Shown one piece after another: positions 35,940 to 47,573 of a stretch of DNA of 64,000 bases. The position numbers and the translations under genes are program-made. Under the pieces are notes generated by a model that was given only the letters and a program-made list of their open reading frames with translations, was not told where the DNA came from and did no database searches. Source of the DNA: Liolophura sinensis (taxonomy: Eukaryota > Mollusca > Polyplacophora > Chitonida > Chitonidae); NCBI RefSeq assembly GCF_032854445.1, contig NC_088299.1:6173001-6237000 (forward strand), given 5' to 3'. Numbering within the stretch: position 1 is the first letter of the stretch; every line of letters starts with the position of its first letter.

Positions 35940-38035
35940 TCCCCTATCTAGAAACACAAACTGATAAGGTTTTTTCCGGTGTAGAAGCGAAGTGGACAGA
36001 GTCGTATGATGACATTTCTGAGGTGGTGAAAATTGTCACTTTCAGAGTCATTTTGTCACTTTTAGAGTCACTTTGTCACTTTGCCGCTTTTAGAGTGTAC
36101 TGCCGTTTTTAACCTCTCCGTAAGTTTTTTTCTATTTGGGTACATGTATATAAACCCATACAGAGCATCGTTATTGTTACTGTGAAGCACAATACTTAGT
36201 TCATAACATACCGGTCAAATTATTCCTTTTTACAATCAAATTTTAGTGCACACTTTATCTGCATGATACAAAATGGTCGCATTTCCAGTGATTCGCTCAG
36301 GCCATGATTAATAAAAATGATTGTTGCGGGTAACGTGGCCCAGTCACTAATTTCGGAAGGATTCAATTTTTAAGAGTGGGAAGGGGATGGGGTGTGTATT
36401 TTGAGAATTTCTTTCTTCGGAAGACAAACATTTCCGAAAAAAAAACCACTGCACTGGTCCAATTTACCGAAATTAGATTCATTATTACAGGTTTGCTCTC
36501 GCCGGAGTCAGCAGAAAATTCATTTCATACACTATGTTATAGCAAATTCATCTTCACACCATGTATGTAGATCCTAAATGTAAAAGTGGTATTAATTGTT
36601 TGTGTGAAAAAAGGGAAAAGGGAAGGAGAGGCAACCATACACGACTAACTGCTGAGATATAAATAACAGCGCCGAATGTATTGGTTTGTCTAGCATGCAT
36701 CCAAACAGTCTCTTGTTGCGTGATACATGTACACAATTAAGTGTCTTTGTTAAACGTTTTAGTGTGTTGCTACCAGTAATGTTTTTAATATTGGGTGTAT
36801 TAAACATACCTCGACCCAAGTTCTTTTTCAACACTCAAAACCGCCTGTAGCCTTGAATTTTATATATCTGCACGTGATGGTCATGTATTTTTCCGTATTA
36901 GACGTGACCTTATGTTTTGCAGCCGATAGTCACAGATCTGTTGGACCTACCGTTTAATACCACTAGCCAGTGTGGCTTAGCGCTACTCGGTACGTGTGTG
37001 CATCGTTAAATCAGTTTACCCTCATTCGTCCAGATAATATCTTATAACCCTGAAAGTGCACTGCACAATAACAAGACCTTTTAAAGCCCTGGTTTCTAGT
37101 CATTAGCCTCACAGAATAAAGTAGACTGGCAAAAACGCCGGATTTCACCGATTGCGTGTAGTCGTTTGCCAGCTATCACACTGTTTAATTACCGCGGACT
37201 CTCTCAGACAGCCACACGAGCGTCGTCGATGGCTTATTGTCAGCAAGACACCACAACCAATGACATCAAGAGAATATACTTACGCATTAAATGTGATTGG
37301 TATCATAGCTAATTAGTTTTGAATATCAATTGACAAAAGAGATCGTAGCATCGTACTTTTTTCATATTGTTCTGTAGGACATATTTCATTATTTCTTGCT
37401 TTCCAAGTGCCCAATCGCTCGTCACCTGGCGAGAGCACGGAGTTCGAAAAAATATACCCGGCCAGTTGAATGTCCATGTGTATCGTCGATCGTTTTTGAA
37501 ACCTGGCCTCAGACCCCCATTAAATTTCCATAACCGACAATGTTAAAATCTAGCGCTGTAGCTCAGTCCCAAACATTCCGTGGCCAATAAGCTTTGGTGC
37601 ATACCTGGCCCAGCCTGTGAGAAAGAAGCCATAAAAATCTTGACATAGGCTGACCGTCAAAATCTGGACCTTTCTCTGCCGGTAGCTGGGAGGCGTGCCT
37701 AGCAACGCAAAGGGGACGTCACTCGCAGCGTCATCACTACTTCACACCTTGTGTCCTCTCGCCTGGGAGCAAAAAAAGACTTTATACCCTAAAATACACA
37801 GAATTACATTCGAAATTCCCTACCGAAAAACGGAAGTTGTAATGGGGGTGGAGGGGGGGGGGAGGGGTGTACAAAGTTGTACACGGGAGGTAAAATCCCT
37901 TGGAAATGTTGAGCTATATAATAAATAGGTCATTGTGAAGTGTTTTGTACAGTATGGAATGATATTGGACTCGTTCATGCTGTGTTGGAAATCCGCTTTG
38001 GACTCTAAGTCTGCCTAATATTAACAAACTTAACA
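35940..38035. other. Non-coding spacer between D and B
   Basis: No gene. It holds a short repeat around CACTTTTAGAGTCA (36036-36100), a dispersed repeat X copy (37120-37205) and a G-rich run (37843-37865). Confidence 0.4.
37120..37205 (+). repeat. Dispersed repeat X copy
   Basis: Contains CGCCGGATTTCACCGATTGC and TGCCAGCTATCACACTGT. Confidence 0.5.
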
Positions 38036-38300
38036 GGGGAGTTTCGAGTTCGAACTCTTCTATCACTAAAGGTAAAAATAGTCCTACTGTATCATGTGAT
38101 CTGTCACAAACATTGAGCAGCTATAGCGGGATCACATTCACATTCACTATGAGCTTCTGAAAACGTTTGTATGTTATTTAGAGCATACAAGCGTTGGAGA
38201 AAATTGAGCATCTGAATGTTTGTAAACTCGAAAAGTTTCTAAAGGAAAGAGGTGTCATTTGTGCCTGTGAAACATGGTGGGACAAGGGATTGCTAATTTA
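38036..38300 (+). mobile_element. Foldback-type repeat Y
   Basis: It begins GGGGAGTTTCGAGTTCGAAC and ends near TGGGACAAGGGATTGC. Related copies are at 40930-41230 and 63466-63765. No coding capacity. Confidence 0.5.
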
Positions 38301-38439
38301 ATATCTAACACCAAACACAGGGAGCATCTGACGGAGGAGAGTTTTCAGAAAGCGGTGAGTTCGCTTGCCGAACGTGCGCCAGGACATTTTCCAGACACAT
38401 TCCTTATTCATGGTCAGGCATCAGGGAACGCACATCACC

Positions 38440-38613
38440 ACCACCAGCAGCACCTTGCGAGGTGAGATGTTCACGTGCCATACATGTGCCTGGACGGTTG
38501 TCTGACTGACGAACTTGGTCCAGCACGGGAAAAAAGAGTGTCTTTACACAAGTCAAGCCTGTCAGAATTGTGGGATTGGCGAGTGCATCGACGTGCTCAA
38601 CACGGAGCGGTAA
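38440..38613 (+). other. Cysteine-rich exon-like block with internal stop
   Basis: One frame reads MFTCHTCAWTVV, then TGA, then LTNLVQHGKKECLYTSQACQ and CGIGECIDVLNTER, and ends at a consensus GTAAGTCC. The paired cysteines and histidine look like a zinc-binding or disulfide-rich exon, but the stop and lack of a partner exon suggest a relic. Family not recognised. Confidence 0.25.
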
Positions 38614-39475
38614 GTCCTTTGGACTGGTCTTTCTGGCAAAAGCCGAACGGTTCAGCACTGGGTCAGACACCACAGCACTTTACCACTCCGCTACGCGGCG
38701 ATGCTCCCGTCTGGTGCCGACACACAGCCAAAGGACCGATCGTTCGGGCTTTGTATTTTTAAAGTTGTTTTTTTTTTGTCGCCGACGAGGTTGGTATACC
38801 CGAGACCCACGCGCGCGCGTACTGCATGTGAGTCCCCACTCGCCGTATATTACATTTTACGTCGGGCTCGTCTCGCGCTGTAGGTGAAACCCCACCATCT
38901 TCTGCCGGGCACAAAATGCCTGGACTTACGTTGTGGTATACTTACTAACACTTAGGGTGGTATGCACTTCCTGCCACCCTTTCCGCCGGAGCATAATTGC
39001 GTAAGGCTCGTCTCGCGCACATTGCACAAAAGTCCACGCTCCATTCTCCATAGTGTAAGAACCGCAACGGTAAATACAGAGGAAAAAAAATCTAATCCTT
39101 AATACATACAAACATGTGCCAGTAAAGAATAAAATGCAGAGAAAATTTCACGAAAGACTCTGAGCGTTGTTTATATCGGAAAGCACAGTACGTTAGTGCC
39201 GGTCGAGAAAAATGTAGTGCTTAATGCATACAGATATGTACCAGTAAGCTCGCCGGAAAAATTTACTGCGACATCAACGTTAAGTACATGGAGAGTGCTG
39301 GTAGAGGGGCGTCATGTGCCATTAAAAATAAAATACAAGAAAGACTGAGCGTTGTTTATGTATCAGAAATACAGCACCAGTGCAACGCTATATCTAGATT
39401 ATGTACAACTTCACAAAAAAATAAAAAAGGACACTTTTGGTGAGATACTGTTTCGATAAACATGTGGTCTACTTT
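38614..39475. other. GC-richer non-coding stretch
   Basis: On the minus strand near 38650-38700 there is a tRNA-like box A (TAGCGGAGTGGTAAAG) without a convincing box B. Nothing else recognised. Confidence 0.3.
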
Positions 39476-39764
39476 TAAATTCTTCTTTTAAGACGTGGAA
39501 ATGCAAGAATCAGATTGGTGCGTAAATTGTATACGTGTGCACATTTTTGCATTGTATTGTTGCTCGGGTGTTTTGTGAGTGAAGGAAACAGGAGTGCCCG
39601 TGTAAAACCAAAGATATTTAGCAAGTTACTGGAGAATTTTTTCCACGTGATGTGCAAAGATATGCACAGCATTCTGCTTGAAGACAAGTGGCATCAAACG
39701 AATGTTGAAATGCGCAAACAGCGATTCAAGTGTCGTCAAGAGCTTAGTGCATCAAGGTTTAGAC

Positions 39765-39797
39765 AGGCAGTAGGGCATCGCGTGTGCCCTACTGCCT
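39765..39797. repeat. Perfect 13-bp hairpin
   Basis: AGGCAGTAGGGCA and TGCCCTACTGCCT flank a 7-base loop (TCGCGTG). A CTAG lies about 12 bases after it. Confidence 0.85.
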
Positions 39798-40305
39798 ATA
39801 AGTCTATACCTAGGACACGCATCCGGGTACGGCCCGCTTTCACAATAATAATAATTTAATGATTCAATTATGTCAACACAAGGAGAAAACAAGCATGAGT
39901 GATTAAGTATTAAGTATGTTTGTCTAGAAACAGTTTATGATAAGCAGATAACAAATTGGAAAAATAAATTAAAAGGCGAATGCAATTAGTGAGAACAATG
40001 AAAACTGTTACATGAATGATTGCATTGTCCCCAAAGGCATGAGGTCTTTTGATATGTATTACTGCCGCAACTATTATTATTTAAAAATGTAACTTACGGG
40101 TTCAACAAAAACGAACAAGAAAAAAATAAATAAATACATAAATAATGACACACACTCAGAAAAATTAGCTACTGTGACAATCCATGTTATACACCGCATA
40201 CAGTTGCTGATTTAAATCCTTCAGTCTTGTTTCGCCTCAGACAACTAAACTAGTAAGTATTTCGTATCTTTTTGTGAAAGAAAGAAGCGAGGGATTATTG
40301 AATGA

Positions 40306-40649
40306 GTGAGTGAGTGAGTGAGTGCTTGGGTTTACCGTCGTACTTAACAATGTTTCAGTCGTATGACAACGAAGGAATCCTTAGACTGCATGAGATGTGC
40401 CTCCTTGTCGCAGGACGGATTTCCACCACTCTTTTATCTAGTGCTGCTTCATTGAGTCGACAAACCTAAGGTAAGTAAGCCACCCGCCTGTGCCCTTATA
40501 TTGATAGAGGTCAACCAGTAGTTGCACTATCCTCAGGAAGTTACAACTTCCTCTTTTAAAGTCTTAGGTGTGACTCGACCCAGGATTGGCCCTGGATCTA
40601 CCGCTCCCGAAGCCGATACTCTACCAACTGTGCTAGCGGGGCTGGTCAA
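40306..40649 (-). mobile_element. SINE family 2 with target-site duplication
   Basis: Complete reversed copy with (GAGT)n tail; flanked by TATTGAATGA at 40296-40305 and 40650-40659. Confidence 0.9.
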
Positions 40650-40795
40650 TATTGAATGAAGTTAACTACAGATTCTACTCAAGGCCTGCAAGGTGAGATA
40701 TTAAGAAACTTTCATTTATACAAGGATCGTCTGTTTCATGACTGGTGAAAACCGAGAGCGGGGAGGGGTGGATGTCAATAAAATTACCTGTTTTT

Positions 40796-40929
40796 GAAAC
40801 CACACCTCGTGAGTTCCCTTTCAATCGAGTCCATGCCACTGAAGTATCATGCCAAAGACACCAGATATGACACCTCACTTAGCTATATTATACTGACACC
40901 GGGTCAAGCTGTCCCTTTCCCGTGCTGAA
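40796..40929 (-). mobile_element. SINE family 3 fragment
   Basis: Reversed piece with GACACCTCACTTAGCTATAT and a degenerate head. Confidence 0.45.
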
Positions 40930-41230
40930 ATACGAGTGTTTCGAGTTTGAACTCCTTTGTCCTTAAAGGTAAAAACAGTCCAACAGTAGCATGTGGCTTG
41001 TGAAAAATGTTAGGCAACCTTTGTTGACATTAATTTACCGATCACCTGTTCCAGCCTGTTTCACAGGCACAAATGACACCCATTTCCTTGAAGAACTTCT
41101 CAAGTTCACAAACTTTCGGCTCCTCAAAATTCTCTATCGTGAATCAACTCTAAATAACTTTTTCTGAAACTTTTTTCAAACGTTCCAACTCGAAACTCCC
41201 CCATTCATATCACTTTGCAATCCCTTGTTC
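40930..41230. mobile_element. Foldback-type repeat Y, with both ends
   Basis: GTTTCGAGTTTGAACTC at the left (near 40937) is mirrored by GTTCCAACTCGAAACTCCCC at the right (near 41187). Internal sequence matches 38036-38300 in reverse. Confidence 0.55.
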
Positions 41231-41404
41231 GATAGTGAATACGTCACAATCTTCCTTCACATTTCATTTTCAATTAAACCAGTGTCTTTTGGTATTTTAC
41301 TGACGAACTTTCCCACGTGTGATATACAGTTTCACTGCAAGCCAATATTGGGGTCTAATCCGTACATAGATGAACACGTCACTATAGCAAGGAATATGTG
41401 CCTG

Positions 41405-41460
41405 TTTCATTAACTTCGACAACGGCAAGCCTTGTCAAACACTTATCACAAAATTTACAG
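41405..41460 (+). promoter_or_regulatory. Conserved upstream block, gene B copy
   Basis: This is the reverse complement of the block at 20745-20830 and 35855-35910 (core TTAACTTCGAC). It lies about 1.7 kb before gene B exon 1. Function is unknown; it could be only duplicated flank. Confidence 0.35.
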
Positions 41461-43038
41461 CCTTTCCGTTTGTCTATGTCGACTCACATCAGAAGAACAA
41501 AAAACAATAATTCCGGTATAGACAAAATTTATTAAGGAAAGTTTTTGTAAGATTGCAGTTAGATGTATGCTCTTTACTGCTAATGTAGATAAAAAACAAA
41601 CAACCAACCCCCAAAAAAAAAACAAAAAAAAAAAAAACAGAACGTGAGAGATGATGTGGGAACGGTCAACAAAGGATGGTCAAAAAGGTAGGTAGTTGAT
41701 TAAGATGGGAGTCAATGGAAAATTTCAACCTACCTGAAGCAAAAGCGTATAAAAATAGCCATCAGGATATTTGCGGTTAAAGCAACATCTCAATCTGTAC
41801 ACACATATCCAGAGTAAATATTTAATGATTCACAACATCACACGTTTTATTTCTAATCTTCAACAAATTACACAATACTTCTTTGAAGTAAATTTAAAGT
41901 AAAGAGTTGAATTCTTCTCGAACACTTTGAATTCTTATGACAAATATGTACACAGTTCATTTAAATTAAATGCAAGGAAAACATTAAAATCAAGTATATT
42001 TCCTTTGAAAGACAATTAAATAATGTCCAAGAAAATAGTTAGATCTATCTTTTAAAAACTTTTCCAACCAAGTCAAATATTACTAAAACATTCTAAAACG
42101 ATGGTCCGTAGTGACCCAGAGGGTGACGTCAATTTATATTGTGGGTTTGAAACAGTTCGTTTCAAGGTCCATTCGGCAAATGCATTTATGGGTGCATATG
42201 ACGAATTTTGAATGCTAAAATCTAGAAATCTGGGTGTTACGTGGAAAAAAGGTCAGAAAAGGCTACCCTGGAATCGAACGTTTCGTATGCCATTTTGCTT
42301 GGTTGAAAACGTTCTAAAATCAATGAATCGACCTATTTTTGTGCACGGTTTTTAATGGCCTTTGATCTGACATACATGTCTTCTTCACGTTAGGGATTTC
42401 TTTACCTTTCAAAAACGACCCGTACTGAGCTTGTTTGGATGTTGAAAGCATACGGGATCTATTACATGTAGTACTACTGTAACGCTGTAGGCCAAAAGCT
42501 GAATTTAAGCATCGGATGGTTGGCTAACCAGTAATGTATTAATTGCCAAAGGGAAAAGTGTTTGATTAAGAACAGTAATGAACCGAATCTATTTATTCAC
42601 CTTTCATTTACATGTGTATAAAGAGGTTTTTTAGGCAAAAAAGAAGATGTTTGTCCTTAAGTCGGTGAATTAAGTGTCGACAAATTGCTTAATTCAAGGT
42701 AGGGCCTACGTCCGGTCATTCATAGCCATGCATTCTTTCTTGAAATAACTACTAACTCTGACTTCCCAATAAACATTATAAACTAATAATTCATCAGTTT
42801 ATTTATGATTTCTTTCATGTTTTAGGCAGCGATAAGATGTTTGAGATTGGCCGATGGAGTGAATAATATTGCAATATTATCTACTATTATTATTCTTTAG
42901 TGAGGCGATAAACAACAATTAATATATTAATGTATCTACCAACAACATTATATTGTCCTAACAAATGGCTTGCATGTATCTAAGTAGTGCAGTGCCCACC
43001 TGGTTTTAAATGTCATCAGTGGTTTTCTGATTTTACAG

Positions 43039-43166
43039 ACATAACCTGCGGAGCGACAGACAGGTCTGAGTTGGATTAAGTTGGTATCAACAGCATCAAG
43101 GTTGGATTAAGTGATAACACGGCATCAAGTTTTGGATTAAGAGCTAGTCAACGCCGTTAGGACGTT
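43039..43166 (+). promoter_or_regulatory. Gene B 5' leader with about 30-bp repeats
   Basis: A TTTTACAG acceptor (ending 43038) leads into a leader without an ATG. It holds three degenerate 30-bp units built on TTGGATTAAG and GCATCAAG. It is homologous to the gene A leader. It is either an internal part of an untranslated exon or the start of exon 1. Confidence 0.55.
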
Positions 43167-43212
43167 ATGTGGACGGAAAACGTAATCTTGATTGTAATTG
43201 GAGTCACAATAG
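43167..43212 (+). CDS. Gene B exon 1, signal peptide
   Basis: It runs from the ATG at 43167 to a GTAAGA donor at 43213 and encodes MWTENVILIVIGVTI plus one base. The phase fits exon 2 exactly. It is missing from relic D through deletion of the surrounding 2.2 kb. Confidence 0.85.
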
Positions 43213-43459
43213 GTAAGATTGCTGATGAAATATTAATATCTATTTAGCTAGGTTGCACAACTTAGGGAATCACAGGGAACGGCTTAGTGTTAAGATGGGC
43301 AACTCCGCCCACTCTGCAAAACAGGTGTGGTTTAAATACGGATCCACCTGCTCCTGGATGAGTGGCGTCTAATAAAGTCCATCTAAAAACATTGCATTTT
43401 TTTTTACCTAATTGTGCTTAAATCACGGTGCTAGGGGTGTGCAATTTGATACTATTTAA

Positions 43460-43600
43460 GCATTTACAAGAACTGTCACAATAGGACCTAACTTACAAGA
43501 GGCCGGGTTTTACTCGGTTACGCATCACCGATTTGCCAACTTATCACACTGTCGACGCTGCTCTGGATTTACTCTCGGCACTCAAAAATTAATCTACCAA
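43460..43600 (+). repeat. Dispersed repeat X, near-complete copy
   Basis: Runs from ATTTAAGCATTTACAAGAAC through CAAGAGGCCGGGTTTTACTC, GCCAACTTATCACACTGTCG and CTCTGGATTTACTCTC. Confidence 0.6.
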
Positions 43601-43614
43601 ATACTTTAAAAATG

Positions 43615-43887
43615 ACACTTGCTGTTGCCTTGCTTGGCGCTCAGCACTCAGAGGTTAGAAGAGCAAGGAAACATGACTGGTTGACCTAATGTAAGTATAA
43701 TTTGACTGAGTGGGGTGTCATGCTTAGTGTCTTAGGCATGATGCTTCAGTGGAGGCAGCACATTGGCAGCATGGACTAGCCCTACCTCCACAAGAACGCT
43801 CAATATATGTACACGCACCTAATAACTCCTCGCCGTCATATGACCTAAAATGGTTAAGCTCGACGATAAACCTCAAGCATACGTACA
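43615..43887 (+). mobile_element. SINE family 3, head missing, gene B intron 1
   Basis: Body with GGCGCTCAGCACTCAGAGGT and a 3' end GCCGTCATATGACCTAAAAT. Confidence 0.6.
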
Positions 43888-44059
43888 TATACATATAAAA
43901 AAAATTAACTGTAAATTTTAACAGAAAGTCACACATCAACCGCAATGGTAAGATGCTCCTAGACCATATAGAACCTTTATGTTGAAGTAATAGAATATGT
44001 GTTTTACATTTAGCAGATCAATCTTCTGCAACAACAGAATACATTCTAGCAATTGCATT

Positions 44060-44156
44060 ACCCAGCGCCAACACGGCGGACAGCGACAACACTATGGACA
44101 GCGACAACACAGTGAACAGCGACAACACAGTGGACAACGACAACGCACGGTGAAAT
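44060..44156 (+). repeat. 18-bp tandem repeat
   Basis: Five units of GGACAGCGACAACACAGT, in gene B intron 1. Confidence 0.85.
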
Positions 44157-45307
44157 CGGACAGAATATCGCGTGTGACCTAAGTCTGAGCGATTGACGTC
44201 AATCTGACCATTTACGCACCCTTAGGTTCATTGAAGCCCACTAGTCCTTCAGCAATATAGTTTGCATATCTACATCCTCCTAGTTCGGAAGTGTGTCAGT
44301 AATTTGCCTAACTTTACAGGTTTTATCCCGGTCATGCATAATTTCTGACTACAACTTCTATGTAACTATTTAAACATTTCACTATTATACATTAAATGAC
44401 AATCAAATCCATAAACAAATGATGAATTATTCTTATAGGTTAACGTATAAAAGTGTTAATATGGAGATAATAAATAACACTGTGTAGTTTAAGTGGTTTA
44501 CAATAGTACGTACTGCATCCGAATTGATAGATGCGTTACGTAACTCTTTAGAATACATACAAATCACTATGACTAGATGAGGTTAGCTAAAAGAAAAAGA
44601 CAACGACAGATACAACAATGCCTGCATCGAACATATTGTTGTAAACTATGCTGCCCCAAAAAGGATAGCAAATATCAGATAAACTCGAAAATATTGTTTT
44701 CAGCCGTGACTTTGTAAGAGGGCGTTGTCGCCGATAGATCACGGTTCTCTAATACCTACAGAAATAAAACACAAATCAAAAGCACAAGTGGGATTGTCAA
44801 ACATCCCAAAACAAGGAAAGGACCAAACCAAATTTTTCGTTGTGAAGATTAGCAGCTGCGGTAAACTGATTGGTATAAAATATACGGCCGTCTTCATGAA
44901 TTTCGCACATCTATAAACACAGTGATGGCGGTATCAGTGGTACATAAACCCTAACTTCTTCAAGCGACAGATAAAATGTTGTTTTTGGATTTAAGTACAT
45001 CGTACATGTACACTGCCGAAATTCTCTACCTGCCTTTTGCCCCTGTACGAATATAAAAGAAAACGGCATGTAGAGTAAAACCAGATCAGCGACGATTTGG
45101 TAATGGTTGGCAAATGGTCACACGTAGTAACTGGTGAGATGCAGCCTCTTGTCAGGTTTGCTCTGGCTGTTGACGTAGATGCTTAAGTTATAGTCGTTTA
45201 TAGAATTTCACTAGTGTTATTTGCACGACTGCCGTCAGCTTCTAAATTTAGCTTGCCACTTTTTACACACGCTGAGTTCAGAGCCTGCTGTCTGCCTCTG
45301 ACGTAGA

Positions 45308-45760
45308 ATGTTCCAGAATACGCTCAGTTCAATGCCTGTTTGTTTACATCAAGTGTTCAGGAATTTTCTTATTCTAGACAATTCCACCAGGCTATATAAG
45401 ACCTATGAAAGCAGGTCAAAAGAAGAGAAAGGAGAATTATTGAGAGTTTTGGATGCTTTCGCTGTGTATTACTTTAGTAGGCCTTTTGTGCTGAATTTTG
45501 GTGTCTTTATAGCCTCTGGCTTTGTTATATCATATCTCCACCGAGCACTTGTTCAGTCTGAACTTGCATATTTATTTTGTGCTCTTGTGTACACAGTGCT
45601 TATTAGTACACGGACCCTGTCTGTGGAATTTTGTGTATATTTCGTCATACACTCAGTTATACTGTGGATTTTCCCTCTTATTTCTGCATTTATGCCTGTA
45701 TGGTTTTCCGCATTGTGGAATATATGCATCCGTTTGGACCTGACACCGTTGTACATGTAA
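45308..45760 (+). CDS. Unrecognised 150-codon open frame in gene B intron 1
   Basis: It has an ATG start. The first third is polar (KTYESRSKEEKGELLRVLD) and the rest is strongly hydrophobic with three or four possible membrane segments. I recognise no family. It lies in a block of about 0.8 kb (45190-45985) present in gene B but absent at the matching place of relic D and gene A. It may belong to a mobile insert or be chance. Confidence 0.25.
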   Translation: MFQNTLSSMPVCLHQVFRNFLILDNSTRLYKTYESRSKEEKGELLRVLDAFAVYYFSRPFVLNFGVFIASGFVISYLHRALVQSELAYLFCALVYTVLISTRTLSVEFCVYFVIHSVILWIFPLISAFMPVWFSALWNICIRLDLTPLYM

Positions 45761-46432
45761 GTACCGGTACTTTAGTATTTGTATAGATACTGCTATCCTT
45801 TCTTGTTAAACTTTAGTATTTGTATAAGTCTTATTATCTGTTCTTGTTAAAGCTAATAAATTGTTGTAAAATAAAATCTGCTGGTTTTGGTTACTTTTTT
45901 GTTCGGCTAAACTGTCGTGTATTTCGAACAAGCCATCTCTTTATAATACAGACAGTTTGGGTCGTAACACTAGCGCCATATTTTATAAAAATTCAACGAT
46001 GTTAACATAGATACGTATTTAGGCACTGCCATCAAGATGACATCGTTAGAGGGAAAATCAGAAACTTTATACGTATTTAAATGCGTGGTATACTTGTATT
46101 TCATGATGCAATGATCCGTAAAACTAAAGGTATGATGAGCAGTTTTCTTATATGAGAAAATGTCGCCCACAAACATACGAAAAGAGTCAGGATTTATACC
46201 TTCAGTTGTATGACAAGGTATTTGAGATGCTAACAGTGAAGTGACGGTTTCTTATCACTTGGTGTGTCCGGTTTACATATATGATTTCCACTCAGCCACG
46301 GAGGTCCACGGGCTTTATTAGCCTCATGAATGACAACAACATGCATCTGAGGTACAGTATACGTGTATTGCTTCTCTCTGACGTTTGCCTCGCTGACACC
46401 CAAATATTTATATCTAACCATTTATCTTGTAG

Positions 46433-46471
46433 GCCTTGGAGAAATATCTGGATACGGCCTAAACAGACCAG
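46433..46471 (+). CDS. Gene B exon 2, 39-bp microexon
   Basis: TTGTAG acceptor and GTAAAA donor. It encodes LGEISGYGLNRPG across the junctions. Flanking intron sequence is conserved with A and D. Confidence 0.85.
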
Positions 46472-46552
46472 GTAAAACCATTTTCAGTTTTGCTTCTTCA
46501 GGCTGTTTTTTTCGACCGATTCTAAAATTAAATACGCTCTTATGTCGTCACT

Positions 46553-46963
46553 GCATAATAATGTTCTAAATAAGGGTATGATACATTTCTAATAAATTGA
46601 TTTGAATGTAAATTTGTTGTTTATATCTACACACATGCATTTAATTTGAATCATGATATTATTTATGAATATCTGAAAAATGCATATGTAAATGTGATCA
46701 AAATCCAGGTTGAACACATTTTTCAGCTGAAAAGACCAAATTCTGGTGAAAATATATTTATAAACAAGTATTAGCCATACATCCTCCTTTATAATATTAT
46801 TATGTAAAGTCAGTATATACCAAAAGGTGGTTCCAAACAGCCATCAAACAAAAATAATTTTCAGGTGTGTTTTTCTGTTTAAAGAATAATCGAAAATGTA
46901 TCGCAGACCACTTTCGCAAATGACTTCTCGCACTCTTTCATCTGAGCTTCATGTTTTCTCCAC
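46553..46963. mobile_element. Long-TIR MITE copy in gene B intron 2, left end missing
   Basis: Matches the middle and right end of 15141-15702 (CATAATAATGTTCTAAATAA through CGCACTCTTTCATCTGAGCT). It lies in a different intron from the gene A copy, so it inserted independently. Confidence 0.65.
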
Positions 46964-47311
46964 CTTTACAGCCACTATGACTATTACCGTGATACTAGCA
47001 TAGGCGCATGGACCTATGCCAGGTGACCAGCTGTATGATTATCATGAGCCAGCAACTCTTTCACCGTTTCATCATTAGTGAAGAAGGTTTTTTTTCAAAT
47101 GATTGGAAAAAACTAAAAAAAAAAAAAAGTCAATACCTGAAAAACTAAAAGGCAAACTGAATCTTCAGATAACATGCGGTGTTTGGCGTGGCACGTGATT
47201 CCATTCAAGATTCAAGTTTATATTTCGGACAATACTTTGCTCTGAATTACAGTATGTAAACTCAACCTGTGGACTTACCTGTTTAAATAATCCTTCTGAC
47301 ATTGTTTTCAG

Positions 47312-47353
47312 GTTTGCGGTGGACTTACGGTCGAACCCGACTCCCAAGCCAAG
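47312..47353 (+). CDS. Gene B exon 3, 42-bp microexon
   Basis: TTTCAG acceptor and GTAAAG donor. It encodes LRWTYGRTRLPSQ and the first base of the Glu codon finished by exon 4. Confidence 0.84.
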
Positions 47354-47573
47354 GTAAAGTCTAACGACTTAATCTGTTGTTCAAAAGATCACAATAAAAG
47401 TTTACGATATGCGTTACGATATATGTTCCAAGTTTCTTGTAAAGTAGCCCAAGTAGCAAACATTTTATACATTGTTGAAATGAAATTTTCGATCAGTTTT
47501 GACTATACCTACATGTACTTGCTGGGCAAAGTCACGCCACATGATTGGCTAACAATGGCATGACTTGTTACAG

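Larger units (their letters stand above)
33000..35940 (-). repeat. Left arm of the large diverged inverted repeat (relic D block)
   Basis: It is reverse-complementary, with many substitutions and indels, to 41370-46570. Anchors are 33147-33185 with 46433-46471, 34600-34690 with 44786-44880, 34870-34920 with 42330-42380, and 35840-35910 with 41405-41470. Confidence 0.7.
41370..46570 (+). repeat. Right arm of the large diverged inverted repeat (gene B block)
   Basis: Matches 33000-35940 in reverse. Two stretches have no partner in the left arm: 42560-44785 (contains gene B exon 1) and about 45190-45985 (contains the 150-codon open frame). Confidence 0.7.

Noticed and set aside
38650-38700. tRNA gene on the minus strand
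   Set aside because: A box A-like motif is present but box B is not convincing and no cloverleaf can be drawn.
39515-39859. 114-codon open frame with a signal-like N-terminus
   Set aside because: The start is TTG, there is no ATG, its 3' part runs through a hairpin, and no family similarity was recognised.
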